From Planctomycetota bacterium (lineage in GTDB: Bacteria; Planctomycetota; Phycisphaerae; Sedimentisphaerales; UBA12454), in the NCBI GenBank assembly GCA_018828825.1, contig JAHJUV010000078.1, positions 1-18,487 of the forward strand: a DNA stretch of 18,487 bases, read 5' to 3'. The translations under genes were made by a program, and so were the position numbers. Positions 1 to 7,568 of this stretch are shown in pieces (positions within the stretch are counted from its first letter, which is position 1; each line of letters starts with the position of its first letter). The notes below the pieces were generated by a model, which made no database searches, was not told the DNA's origin, and saw only the letters and a program-made list of their open reading frames with translations.

Positions 1-2
1 CA

Positions 3-197
3 AGATTAGAGGCTCTTGAACTTGAAAAGTTGTTAAACAACGCAGCCAATTTATCTCCCGAATTGTGGGCGACGATTAAACAATCTATTGAAATTACAGA
101 TCTTGTCTCTAATTCTACCCAGACAGATATAGGAAAAAAAATTAAGGTTTACTCTGGTGCAGAAACTACAAGTGCTTATTATTCCGAGGAGTCATAA
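3..197 (+). CDS. C-terminal end of an unrecognised protein (5' end outside window)
   Basis: An open frame without stops runs from the window edge to a TAA at 195-197 and encodes 64 residues rich in Leu, Glu, Asn and Thr, ending in ...YYSEES. The final A of the stop codon is the first base of the next gene's ATG (TAATG overlap). The Shine-Dalgarno of the next gene (GAGGAG, 186-191) lies inside this frame. That arrangement indicates translational coupling, so the product probably works with the downstream protease. No domain is recognisable in the visible part and the function is unknown. Confidence 0.6.
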   Translation, partial: RLEALELEKLLNNAANLSPELWATIKQSIEITDLVSNSTQTDIGKKIKVYSGAETTSAYYSEES

Positions 198-1183
198 TGA
201 CAGATGAACATAAATCTATAAGTTGGCAATCTACAAAAAAGGAATTAAATGTATGCCGTGCCGAAAATGGCAATGTCGATTTTGACAAATATCGAAGAGA
301 CAAATTAAAGGCTGTAGAAAAACACACAAAAATCCCTCTTGTGACTTATGCAACAGATTTTCTGAATGCTGATAAAGTAAAAAAATGTCAAGGACAGGTT
401 GATATTGACTTAAGTGATATTCAAGGTTTTCAAGAAATTACTAAAGAACTCCCCGACGGGCCGTTAGATGTTTTGCTTCACTCTCCAGGTGGTTCACCAG
501 AAGCTGCCGAATCGATCGTCAGGGTACTTCGTCAGCGATTTAATCCCATTCGATTTATAATACCCGTTGTAGCAAAAAGTGCTGCAACCATGTTAGCACT
601 TTCTGGTAACGAGATTTTAATGCCTCCCAGTGCAGAATTAGGTCCTATTGACCCCCAATTCAGGCTTCAAGATGGCGCTGGAGGAGTAGTTTTTACGCCT
701 GCCCAAGTATTGATCGATCAATTCGACCAAGCAAGAACAGAAATTGCTAAAGACACAAAACTTGCAGCCGCATGGGCTCCCATACTGCAAAGATATGGGG
801 TTGGTCTCTATCAAATGAGTCTTAATGCTATAGATCTTTCCAAAACTCTTGTTAAACAATGGCTTACATCATACATGCTTAACGGAAATTCTGACGCAAA
901 TCTTATAGCTGATGATCTTGTGAGTTTTCTTGCTGACCACAATAAATTTAAGTCTCATGGTAGGCGTGTTGATTTAGCCGAATTACAATCGCGAAATATT
1001 ATTGCCAAAGATATTCGTCTTATAGACCCCGCATTATGGCAATGTGTTGAAGAAGCTTGGTATGCCATAGAGCATACATTTGAGGGAACTTTGGCCTTCA
1101 AAATTTTTGAGAATTCTAGAGGAAGGGGCTTCTTTCGAATCTTAACTGTTCTCATCCAAACAGGTCCTAAAGTAATCAAGTAG
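197..1183 (+). CDS. Serine dehydrogenase proteinase family (ClpP/SppA-fold) protease
   Basis: This is a 328-residue protein. The region from about residue 45 to 160 carries the signatures of the serine dehydrogenase proteinase family (SDH_protease, ClpP/crotonase fold). These are an oxyanion-type motif LLHSPGGSPEAAE near residues 94-105, a likely nucleophile Ser128 in AKSAATM, and the strongly conserved block ELGPIDPQ near 146-153. Family members are cytoplasmic or membrane-associated peptidases related to signal peptide peptidase A. No signal peptide or clear membrane helix is visible here, so a cytosolic location is inferred. The start is well supported: ATG at 197 follows GAGGAG with a 5-base spacer and overlaps the stop of the preceding gene. 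The physiological substrate cannot be told. The AT-rich composition compared with dnaE suggests an accessory gene. Confidence 0.85.
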   Translation: MTDEHKSISWQSTKKELNVCRAENGNVDFDKYRRDKLKAVEKHTKIPLVTYATDFLNADKVKKCQGQVDIDLSDIQGFQEITKELPDGPLDVLLHSPGGSPEAAESIVRVLRQRFNPIRFIIPVVAKSAATMLALSGNEILMPPSAELGPIDPQFRLQDGAGGVVFTPAQVLIDQFDQARTEIAKDTKLAAAWAPILQRYGVGLYQMSLNAIDLSKTLVKQWLTSYMLNGNSDANLIADDLVSFLADHNKFKSHGRRVDLAELQSRNIIAKDIRLIDPALWQCVEEAWYAIEHTFEGTLAFKIFENSRGRGFFRILTVLIQTGPKVIK

Positions 1184-1439
1184 TTATTTTTTGATCTTAA
1201 TAGTTTGTGCAGATTAATTCTAATTTTTAAAATCTTTTCCAAAACTTCGGAAGTTCCGACTGTTCTAGATGCATCCAGATTACATTCGGAATAAAAAACT
1301 ATATCCTCTGGGATTTCTGCAGTCCCGTGATGAGCTGTTTTCCAACAACTTGTCCCCGATGAGATAACTTTACCTAGCAGGGCAACCTTTCTATCTAATC
1401 ATCAAAACCCATTATTTTCCGCAAAAAACGCTATTTCCC
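1184..1439. other. Intergenic stretch, no supported gene
   Basis: This AT-rich stretch follows the protease gene. It holds a tiny dyad (AACTT-CGG-AAGTT, 1243-1255) without a clean T-run, so it is a weak terminator candidate at best. An antisense frame is open from about 955 to 1398 but has no start codon in its non-overlapping part. I see no RNA gene here. Confidence 0.4.
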
Positions 1440-1468
1440 TTGACTTTTTGTTGGAAATGTGGTATAAT
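1440..1468 (+). promoter_or_regulatory. Near-consensus sigma70 promoter
   Basis: The -35 TTGACT lies at 1440-1445 and the -10 TATAAT at 1463-1468, separated by exactly 17 bases. That is five of six and six of six matches to the bacterial consensus at optimal spacing. Transcription would start near 1474-1476, at the left arm of the inverted repeat 1473-1517. It is the strongest promoter by eye in the window. The only ORF it serves directly is the 27-codon frame at 1665. Confidence 0.7.
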
Positions 1469-1472
1469 GCAG

Positions 1473-1517
1473 CCATAGTTAGATGAAAAACTAATAAGAC
1501 TTACTGCCTAACTATGG
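1473..1517 (+). repeat. Perfect 10-bp inverted repeat at the predicted transcription start
   Basis: CCATAGTTAG (1473-1482) and CTAACTATGG (1508-1517) are exact reverse complements around a 25-base loop. The left arm coincides with the predicted transcription start of the 1440 promoter. The transcript would therefore begin with a stem-loop, or the DNA dyad could be an operator for a regulator binding just downstream of the promoter. Confidence 0.6.
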
Positions 1518-1586
1518 AAATCCGAAATCCTAATATCTAAATCCTAAACAAATCTTAATTACCAAAATACAAAATAATTAAACGAA
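1514..1586. repeat. Degenerate A-rich AAATCC-type short repeat
   Basis: The sequence is built from variants of one short unit: AAATCC three times, AAATC, and AAAAT twice, spaced roughly 6-12 bases apart. It links the two hairpins of the leader. This looks like a decayed simple repeat or an unstructured single-stranded linker. No coding potential is seen. Confidence 0.3.
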
Positions 1587-1649
1587 CCCCGCACCTGTTT
1601 ATTTAACCGTGGTGAAACAGGAATTGTTGAATTCCCAACAGGTGCGGGG
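1587..1649 (+). repeat. Strong nested palindrome with alternative pairings
   Basis: CCCCGCACCTGTT (1587-1599) pairs perfectly over 13 bp with AACAGGTGCGGGG (1637-1649). Inside, GGAATT-GTTG-AATTCC (1620-1635) forms a 6-bp hairpin. A competing pairing exists: CCTGTTT (1594-1600) with AAACAGG (1615-1621), which uses bases of the outer stem. No T-run follows, so it is not a simple terminator. The right arm shares the 11-mer AGGTGCGGGGC with a palindrome inside dnaE (4105-4115), which suggests a dispersed palindromic repeat family. Confidence 0.65.
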
Positions 1650-1664
1650 CAGAAGGGAAAAATT

Positions 1665-1748
1665 ATGTCCAAAATCACTATCAACCTGCAAATTCCGTAT
1701 CCGTCATTTATCGAAAAGACGGTTGTTTATTTTCTATTGCCCCGGTGA
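1665..1748 (+). CDS. Small 27-codon ORF behind structured leader
   Basis: ATG at 1665 is preceded by AAGGGA (1653-1658) with a 6-base spacer and ends at TGA 1746-1748. The 27-residue product starts MSKITINLQIPYPSF and has an aromatic/hydrophobic second half ending VVYFLLPR. Upstream lie a near-consensus promoter and two hairpins. It could be a genuine small protein, a leader peptide, or the truncated N-terminus of a larger lost gene. The amphipathic start reminds me of mobile HNH/AP2-type genes in planctomycete genomes, but this is recollection and not demonstrated. It ends 9 bases before the convergent pseudouridine synthase gene. Confidence 0.35.
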   Translation: MSKITINLQIPYPSFIEKTVVYFLLPR

Positions 1749-1757
1749 AACTGGCGG

Positions 1758-2468
1758 TTAACCAACCCTTATCAGGGTAGTGAAAAAGGCTGGGGGTTTG
1801 GCGGTGAAGGACATTTGTTTGCCGCTTGTCGGATGCCTGAAAGAAATTGACTTTGCGTGCAGGGCGAGGCGCTTATATTCATCTTTGGGATTTCCGTATT
1901 TTCTGTCGCCTGCGATTGGATGGCCGAGGTTTGAGAAGTGGACGCGAATCTGATTTTTCCTGCCGGTAAGGAGCGTGATTTCCACCAGACTCAAATCGGC
2001 GGATTCTTTGAGAACAGTGTAAGCGGTTTTTGCGAGTTTGCCTTTTTTGGTATCGGTTGTGGAATAGACGACGAAGGCCTTGTTCTCGGCGAGGTATGAA
2101 GTGATGATGTCCTGTTTTTTGGCAAGCCGGCCGTGGACGACGGCGATGTATTTTTTTTCGACGCTTTGCCATTGGTCCTGCAGGGCCATTTTAACTTCCC
2201 GGCTCTTTGCGAAGATAAGCACACCTGAAGTCCACTGGTCGAGGCGGTGGACGGGAAAGATTATTTTCCGAGACCTGAAATTGCCTTTGCGAATGTAGTC
2301 GTTGAGGATGTATTGGACGGTATGGGTTTTGTCGGTTTGGGTTTTGACGGTAAGCAGGCCTGCGGGTTTGTTGACGACGATGATGTCGTCATCTTCGTAG
2401 AGAATCTCCAGGCCTTTAGGCAGGCGGCGGAATTTTGCTGAAGCCGGTCTGGTTGGGTTACAGCTTAT
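1758..2468 (-). CDS. RluA/RluD-family pseudouridine synthase, non-canonical start
   Basis: The protein converts a uridine in rRNA or tRNA to pseudouridine. The frame encodes the whole catalytic domain: an N-terminal stretch LEILYEDDDIIVVNKPAG, the catalytic motif HRLDQWTSG (Asp about residue 77 if counted from 2468), YIAVVHG, and the C-terminal signatures TGRKNQIRVH and HPIAGDRKYG. There is no S4 domain, as in the short RluA type. From the in-frame stop near 2538-2540 down to a GTG at 2222 there is no ATG, GTG or TTG. That GTG lies within the active-site motif and cannot be the real start. The start given is an ATA at 2466-2468, which has GGGGA about 9 bases upstream. ATT 2405 or CTG 2423 are alternatives. 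The gene lies just after the TerB-like gene and probably shares its transcript. Confidence 0.75.
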   Translation of the reverse strand: MSCNPTRPASAKFRRLPKGLEILYEDDDIIVVNKPAGLLTVKTQTDKTHTVQYILNDYIRKGNFRSRKIIFPVHRLDQWTSGVLIFAKSREVKMALQDQWQSVEKKYIAVVHGRLAKKQDIITSYLAENKAFVVYSTTDTKKGKLAKTAYTVLKESADLSLVEITLLTGRKNQIRVHFSNLGHPIAGDRKYGNPKDEYKRLALHAKSISFRHPTSGKQMSFTAKPPAFFTTLIRVG

Positions 2469-2472
2469 GTTT

Positions 2473-2844
2473 TTATTTCCCCAATGCTTTGAGTCTGTCT
2501 TTCGTTTCCTTGCGGATGATGTCCATCTGGTCCTGATTTATGCCGAGCTGCTTTGCGAAGGTTAGAACGCTCAGTTTTTCCATTTCGTGCAGTTTTTTGT
2601 CGCTCATCGCAAGAAAGAGCATGTCTTCAAGACAGCGGAGTTTTTCGGAGTAGCGGTGCGGAAGCTTTACTATGAAATCCTTCTGCTGCGATAAATCGAG
2701 GGCCTTTCTTGTTTCGAGATAGCCTGCGCCGATGCCCTTGGCAATTTCCTGGAGGAGATAGTCTTCCTCGACCTGGAAGTTTCCATCGGCGGCGGCCAAA
2801 TTATATATGTTGGCCAGGTATTGTATCTGCTCCTGCTGATTCAT
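2473..2844 (-). CDS. TerB-like (tellurite-resistance/DUF533-type) helical protein
   Basis: This 123-residue, all-helical protein has the TerB layout. An N-terminal helix reads YLANIYNLAAADGNF, with the acidic turn typical of the fold, and a second similar segment reads LEDMLFLAMSDKKLHEMEK. TerB-fold proteins are thought to sense metals or act as adaptors near membranes. The exact role is unknown and tellurite resistance should not be assumed. There is no signal peptide or membrane helix. It is the first gene of the leftward pair with the pseudouridine synthase and is divergent from the methyltransferase gene. Confidence 0.65.
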   Translation of the reverse strand: MNQQEQIQYLANIYNLAAADGNFQVEEDYLLQEIAKGIGAGYLETRKALDLSQQKDFIVKLPHRYSEKLRCLEDMLFLAMSDKKLHEMEKLSVLTFAKQLGINQDQMDIIRKETKDRLKALGK

Positions 2845-2952
2845 AACCGTTAGACCTTACAATCCGTTTGGAGGTATTTTACGGGCAAACAGCAATTGTG
2901 GCAAATCTGTTTTTGATTTGAAGATTGTGCCGAAATATGGGAAAGTGCAGCG

Positions 2953-3495
2953 ATGAGTAAAAAGGGTCTGAAATACGTTATATTCAAGACGAGATGGGGG
3001 TTTTTCGGACTTTTGACTGACGATAAAGGTATTTTACGCACGGTGTTACCGATGAGCAGTTTTGAGGTTGCCAAAAAGTACCTACTGGTTGGTATGTTTT
3101 TGGAGACAAAACAAGACTTGAAATTATGTCCGGCCTTGCAAAAGAGTATAACGGCTTACTATAAAGGCAGATATGTTGATTTTGAAAATATAGAATTTGT
3201 GTTAGGTCGGCATAATTGTACGGATTTTGTGCGAAAAGTCCTTGTGGCCTGCCAAAAGGTGTCTATCGGAGAGACGATTACATATTCGCAGCTTGCAAAA
3301 AGGGCAGGATTTGCGGGAGCAGCAAGAGCGGTGGGAAGCGTTCTTGCGAAGAATCAATTGCCTTTGATTATTCCGTGCCATAGAGTTGTTCGCGCTGACG
3401 GAAAAATCGGAAAGTTCAGCGCGGCAGGCGGGAGCAAAACAAAAAAGAAAATGATTGAGCATGAGAAACTGATTTTGAAAAACAAAAGGAATTGA
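2953..3495 (+). CDS. ogt: Methylated-DNA--protein-cysteine methyltransferase
   Basis: This 180-residue protein repairs O6-methylguanine by transferring the alkyl group to its own cysteine (suicide reaction). The active site IIPCHRVV is present, with acceptor Cys142. It is preceded by the helix-turn-helix region with YSQLAKRAG and ARAVGSVLAKNQLP, and followed by GKIGKFSAAGG. The N-terminal ribonuclease-H-like domain is short and divergent, which is common in Ogt-type enzymes. There is no AdaA domain. A GGGAAAG stretch lies about 7 bases before the ATG. The stop lies 2 bases before the ridA ATG, and the ridA ribosome site is inside this gene, so the two are co-translated. Confidence 0.9.
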   Translation: MSKKGLKYVIFKTRWGFFGLLTDDKGILRTVLPMSSFEVAKKYLLVGMFLETKQDLKLCPALQKSITAYYKGRYVDFENIEFVLGRHNCTDFVRKVLVACQKVSIGETITYSQLAKRAGFAGAARAVGSVLAKNQLPLIIPCHRVVRADGKIGKFSAAGGSKTKKKMIEHEKLILKNKRN

Positions 3496-3497
3496 AA

Positions 3498-3881
3498 ATG
3501 GGTACACTGAAAAAGATAAATACGGAAAATGCACCAGCGGCGATTGGGCCTTATTCGCAGGCAATCACGGCGGGAGAGATGATTTATGTTTCAGGCCAGT
3601 TGGGACTTGACCCAAAGACGGGCAAACTTGTCGAAGGTGAAATAGCTGCCGAGACGAAACAGGCACTTGAAAATATAAAGGCGGTTTTGCTCGCGGCCGG
3701 GAGCAGTCTTGCAAAAGTTGTATCAGCCAATGTCTATCTTGCGGATATGAATGAGTTTTCAAAAATTAACGAGATATACGCAGGCTATTTTGCCGAGCCT
3801 TATCCGGCACGCGCGACAGTTGCTGTTAAAACTTTGCCAAAAAACGGACGAGTTGAAATAGCTGTAATTGCCGCCAGATAA
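3498..3881 (+). CDS. ridA: RidA family reactive enamine/imine deaminase
   Basis: This 127-residue protein of the YjgF/YER057c/UK114 family hydrolyses reactive 2-aminoacrylate-type enamines released by PLP enzymes. The signatures are GPYSQAI near the N-terminus, YVSGQLG, and PYPARATVAV, where Arg105 is the family's substrate-carboxylate residue. Glu120 sits in the RVEIAVIA strand. The frame can be extended to a TTG at 3492, but AGGA (3487-3490) is correctly spaced (7 bases) for the ATG at 3498, so that start is chosen. It is coupled to the upstream methyltransferase. RidA subfamily members normally form cytosolic trimers. Confidence 0.92.
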   Translation: MGTLKKINTENAPAAIGPYSQAITAGEMIYVSGQLGLDPKTGKLVEGEIAAETKQALENIKAVLLAAGSSLAKVVSANVYLADMNEFSKINEIYAGYFAEPYPARATVAVKTLPKNGRVEIAVIAAR

Positions 3882-3921
3882 TACAGTTCTGAATCATCTT
3901 GTGCAACAATGATTTTGCGGC

Positions 3922-3950
3922 TTGACTTATTCGGATTTAAAATTTACTTT
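3922..3950 (+). promoter_or_regulatory. Candidate promoter for dnaE
   Basis: A -35 TTGACT (3922-3927) is followed after 17 bases by TACTTT (3945-3950). The -35 is good and the -10 is weak. Transcription would start near 3957, about 30 bases before the dnaE ATG. No terminator is evident after ridA, so readthrough is also likely. Confidence 0.4.
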
Positions 3951-3986
3951 AGACATATAGGCTTCTTTGTTGAATGGACTTAAGTG

Positions 3987-6900
3987 ATGTCTGATAAAGG
4001 ATTTACCCACGCACCTTTGCAGAAAGCTACAAGCATACAGCAATATGCTGATGCAGGGAGACCCCTTTCAGGCAAACAAGAAACAGACAAAACCACGTCG
4101 GCAAAGGTGCGGGGCTTCGCGCATCTTCATTTGCATACGCAGTATTCGCTGCTGGATGGGGCGATTGTACCGGCAAAACTTTTCGCACGCTGCGCCGCTG
4201 ACGGAATGACTTCCGCAGCCATTACAGACCACGGCAATATGTTCGGCGCAGTCGACTTCTACCTGGCGGCAAAAGCGGCTAATATCAAACCAATCATCGG
4301 AATAGAGGCGTATGTTTCGCCGGACAGCAGATTCAACAGGCAGAAATCTTCTATTTCAGAGGCGGCATATCATCTTATTCTGCTGGCTGAAAACGATACC
4401 GGCTATCACAACCTGCTCAAACTTGCGAGTATCGGATATACGGAAGGTTTTTATTACCGGCCCCGAATCGACAAGGAAATTCTGGCCGAGCTGAACGAAG
4501 GGCTTATATGCTCGACGGCCTGTATGAAAGGCGAGGTCAATGCGATGCTCGCAAAACAGGATTTCACCTCGGCGAAAAAAACGGTTGAGGATTATCTGAA
4601 GATTTTCGGCGATAAGAGATTTTTCCTTGAGATTCAGCAGCACGAGCCTACCGATGCTCCGCACCTTCGGGGCGCGATTATAGATTTAGCGAAAAAGATG
4701 TCGCTGCCGCTTTTGGCGACAAACGATTGTCATTTTATCAATGCAGACGATTATGAAGCGCACGATGCTCTGACCTGTATAAGTACCGGCAAACGGGTTA
4801 CCGACCCGGACAGGATGCATTATCCGCAGGATGTTTATGTAAAATCCCCGCACCAGATGCGGCAGATGTTCGCGGATGTGCCCGAGGCCTGCGATAACAC
4901 CTTGCTGGTTGCCGAGAGATGCAATGTCGAAATCGATACCAAGCACAGGCACGCGCCGAGTTTCAAGCCGGCGGACGGCACAACTGCTGATAAATTTCTT
5001 ACGAAGCTTTGCTGCGAAGGCGCCAAAAAACGCTACGGCAAAATCACGGACGAGATAAAACAAAGACTCGACCGCGAGCTTGAGGTTATCGAGAGCAAAG
5101 GGTTTTCGAGTTATTTTCTGATTGTGTGGGATTTCTGCCGATACGCGGCCGAGAATAATATTCCCACCGGGGCAAGGGGCAGCGGTGTTGGTACGGTTGT
5201 CGGATACTGTCTGGGGCTTTGTAATGTCGACCCGATTCGGTACGACCTGCTGTTCGAGAGATTTATGGACCCGGAACGAAACGAAATGCCCGATATCGAT
5301 ATCGATATCTGCCAGGACGGCAGGGCGAAAGTTCTGGATTATGTCCGCAATAAATACGGCCATATCGCACAGATAATTACTTTCGGCACGATGAAAGCTC
5401 GTGCGGTGATTCGCGATGTTTGCAGGGTACTCGATGTCCCGCTGGCCGAGGCGGATAAACTTGCAAAAATGGTGCCGGCAAGCCTGGGAATAACGCTCGA
5501 TGATGCGATTAAGCAGGAGCCTGATTTAAAAAAGGCATACGAAACTAATCCGGCCACGCGAAAAGTAATTGAAATCGGCAGAAGACTCGAAGGTCTTACG
5601 CGACACGCATCGGTTCACGCCTGCGGGGTGGTGATTGCAGATGAGCCGTTGACTAATTTTGTGCCGCTGTACCGCGACTCGAAATCGGAAGACGTAATAA
5701 CGCAGTTTGAAGGGCCGCTGATTGACAAAATCGGTCTTTTGAAGATGGATTTTCTCGGGTTGCGGACATTAAGCGTCATTCAGCGGACAGTCGAGCTTGT
5801 GGAAGCGGCGCACGGCGTAAAAGTAGATATTGAAAAAATCGATTTTGCCGATGCGAAGGTTTTCGAGATATTTTCTTCCGGAAAAACGAAAGGTATTTTC
5901 CAGTTCGAATCGGGCGGGATGCAGGATTTGCTTATGCGTCTGGCGCCTGACCGGATAGAGGACCTTATCGCGGCCAACGCCTTGTACCGGCCGGGGCCGA
6001 TGGCGCTTATTGGCGATTTTGTCGATAGGAAACACGGGGCAAAATGGACGGTGCCGCATCCGATAATGAAAGAAGTTCTTGAAGAGACGTTCGGAATTAT
6101 GGTCTATCAGGAACAGGTAATGCGAATATGCAACCGGCTGGGCGATATTCCGCTGCGGCAGGCTTATACACTTATCAAAGCAATAAGCAAGAAACAGGGT
6201 TCGGTAATTTCGAGGCAGAAGCATAAATTTGTCGAGGGATGCGGCAATAAAGGCCTGGCAGAGCAAAAAGCCGATGAGATTTTCGAGCTGATTAAAAAGT
6301 TCGCAGGTTACGGCTTTAACAAGAGTCACGCGACGCGATACTCGGCGATTGCGTATCAGACGGCATATTTGAAGGCGTATTGGCCGATAGAGTTTATGGC
6401 TTCGCTGCTGACTTATGAAAAGGGCGATGCCGACAAGATAGCCGATTATATCGGCGAGTGCAGGCGGATGGGAATCGAAGTCGCCCCGCCCGACATAAAC
6501 GAGAGCTTTACTCATTTTACGGTCATCTACGAGCAGCGGCACGAACAAAAAGGCGAAAGTGGATTAGTACGTTTCGGTCTTGCTGCGGTAAAGGGCGTCG
6601 GCGAAAAAGCGGTTGAACAGATTATTTTGGCAAGGCAGAAAGTCGGCCAATTTCACAGCCTGTTTCATTTTTGCGAGAACGTGGATTTACGTCTTGTTAA
6701 TAAACAGGTAATCGAATCTTTAATAAAGGCCGGAGCGTTTGATGACCTCGGCGGCAGCAGGGCACAAATGATAGCGGGACTTGAGACGGCAATGAAAGCC
6801 GGAGCGAATCTGCAGACCGACCGGGCCAGCGGACAGCTTGGGTTGTTCGGGTCCGGCGAAGAGAAAAAAGATTATGAAAAGGACCATCAGAAATTGCCTG

Positions 6901-7565
6901 ACGTGCCGGCCTGGCCGGAGGCGATGATGCTGACTTACGAAAAAGAAGTGCTCGGTCTTTATGTTACGAAAAATCCGCTAAGCAAATACGCCGACACTAT
7001 CAGCGTTTATGGTACGGCGAATACTTCAGAGCTTAGCGAAGACAGGGCGGGACAGACTATCGTTATCGGCGGGATGGTTCAGAAAATCCGCAACATTGTT
7101 ACGCGCAACGGCAGAAACGCCGGGGCGAAAATGGCAGTGTTTACGCTTGAGGATTTGCAGGGCAGCTGCGAAGTTGTGATGTGGTCGGACTGCTACGCCG
7201 TATTCGGCAATAGTCTTGCAGTTGACCAGGTTCTATTCGTCAAAGGCAGACTGGATTTTACTCGTGAGATGCCGCAGATAATTTGTGATGAGCTTATCGA
7301 TATCGAACGGGCAGCGGAGAAACTGGCCGCGACGGTTAATATCCTGCTTGAAGAGGCCCAGGCGACAAAGGAAAAAATTGCACGATTAAAAAGTATCTGT
7401 TCTATGCATCGCGGCAAGAGTCCGGTTTATGTAACGGTTAAAACAAACGCGGGGGTAAAGGTTAAAACTATGGCGGGAAGAAATCTGGCGGTTAATCCTA
7501 CGACAGATTTCTGCCGGCAGATGGAACAATTGCTCGGGACAAATAACTTTCAGCTTTCGAGGTGA
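3987..7565 (+). CDS. dnaE: DNA polymerase III alpha subunit
   Basis: This is the replicative polymerase catalytic subunit, 1192 residues. An N-terminal PHP domain begins with HLHLHTQYSLLDG (about 46-58) and continues with AITDHGNMFG. The C-family polymerase core follows, with GARGSGVGTVVGY and the catalytic acidic motif PDIDID (about 435-440). Next come RPGPM, the fingers region and GYGFNKSHATRYS. A helix-hairpin-helix (AVKGVGEKAVEQI), a sliding-clamp binding motif QLGLFG (about 950-955) and a C-terminal OB fold complete it. ATG 3987 is preferred over the adjacent GTG 3984; the ribosome site is weak. About 38 residues precede the usual family start, and this extension coincides with an inserted palindrome. 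The SHATRYS and IKAISKK variants differ from the E. coli motifs but the key acidic residues are intact. Confidence 0.97.
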   Translation: MSDKGFTHAPLQKATSIQQYADAGRPLSGKQETDKTTSAKVRGFAHLHLHTQYSLLDGAIVPAKLFARCAADGMTSAAITDHGNMFGAVDFYLAAKAANIKPIIGIEAYVSPDSRFNRQKSSISEAAYHLILLAENDTGYHNLLKLASIGYTEGFYYRPRIDKEILAELNEGLICSTACMKGEVNAMLAKQDFTSAKKTVEDYLKIFGDKRFFLEIQQHEPTDAPHLRGAIIDLAKKMSLPLLATNDCHFINADDYEAHDALTCISTGKRVTDPDRMHYPQDVYVKSPHQMRQMFADVPEACDNTLLVAERCNVEIDTKHRHAPSFKPADGTTADKFLTKLCCEGAKKRYGKITDEIKQRLDRELEVIESKGFSSYFLIVWDFCRYAAENNIPTGARGSGVGTVVGYCLGLCNVDPIRYDLLFERFMDPERNEMPDIDIDICQDGRAKVLDYVRNKYGHIAQIITFGTMKARAVIRDVCRVLDVPLAEADKLAKMVPASLGITLDDAIKQEPDLKKAYETNPATRKVIEIGRRLEGLTRHASVHACGVVIADEPLTNFVPLYRDSKSEDVITQFEGPLIDKIGLLKMDFLGLRTLSVIQRTVELVEAAHGVKVDIEKIDFADAKVFEIFSSGKTKGIFQFESGGMQDLLMRLAPDRIEDLIAANALYRPGPMALIGDFVDRKHGAKWTVPHPIMKEVLEETFGIMVYQEQVMRICNRLGDIPLRQAYTLIKAISKKQGSVISRQKHKFVEGCGNKGLAEQKADEIFELIKKFAGYGFNKSHATRYSAIAYQTAYLKAYWPIEFMASLLTYEKGDADKIADYIGECRRMGIEVAPPDINESFTHFTVIYEQRHEQKGESGLVRFGLAAVKGVGEKAVEQIILARQKVGQFHSLFHFCENVDLRLVNKQVIESLIKAGAFDDLGGSRAQMIAGLETAMKAGANLQTDRASGQLGLFGSGEEKKDYEKDHQKLPDVPAWPEAMMLTYEKEVLGLYVTKNPLSKYADTISVYGTANTSELSEDRAGQTIVIGGMVQKIRNIVTRNGRNAGAKMAVFTLEDLQGSCEVVMWSDCYAVFGNSLAVDQVLFVKGRLDFTREMPQIICDELIDIERAAEKLAATVNILLEEAQATKEKIARLKSICSMHRGKSPVYVTVKTNAGVKVKTMAGRNLAVNPTTDFCRQMEQLLGTNNFQLSR
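4007..4114 (+). repeat. Palindromic element in frame within the 5' end of dnaE
   Basis: Arms at 4007-4020 and 4101-4114 pair over 14 positions with one mismatch; the core GCACCTTTGC/GCAAAGGTGC is perfect. The 80-base interior contains a small dyad (CAGCA-ATA-TGCTG, 4038-4050). The element is entirely translated and accounts for the N-terminal extension of DnaE. Its right arm shares AGGTGCGGGGC with the palindrome at 1587-1649. It resembles in concept the Rickettsia palindromic elements, which insert in frame into genes. Confidence 0.55.
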
Positions 7566-7568
7566 GAC

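Noticed and set aside
955..1398. Antisense open frame overlapping the end of the protease gene and the following intergenic region, with some protein-like stretches
   Set aside because: It has no start codon in its non-overlapping part (the only one is a TTG at 1242), ends inside the antisense of a well-supported gene, and matches no family I recognise. A chance frame is likelier, although a remnant cannot be excluded.
1587..1649. Interpretation of the strong hairpin as an intrinsic terminator
   Set aside because: Neither strand has a T-run directly after the stem, and an ORF with a good ribosome site follows on the plus strand.
5294..5310. Repeated GATATC within dnaE
   Set aside because: It is the codon run for the catalytic PDIDID motif, explained by protein sequence.
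4686..5363. 225-residue minus-strand open frame inside dnaE
   Set aside because: This is a shadow of the PHP/polymerase coding sequence with no recognisable domain or ribosome site.
5769..6548. 259-residue minus-strand open frame inside dnaE
   Set aside because: It is entirely antisense to conserved polymerase motifs, and its translation is basic/aromatic with no domain. It is a codon-bias shadow.
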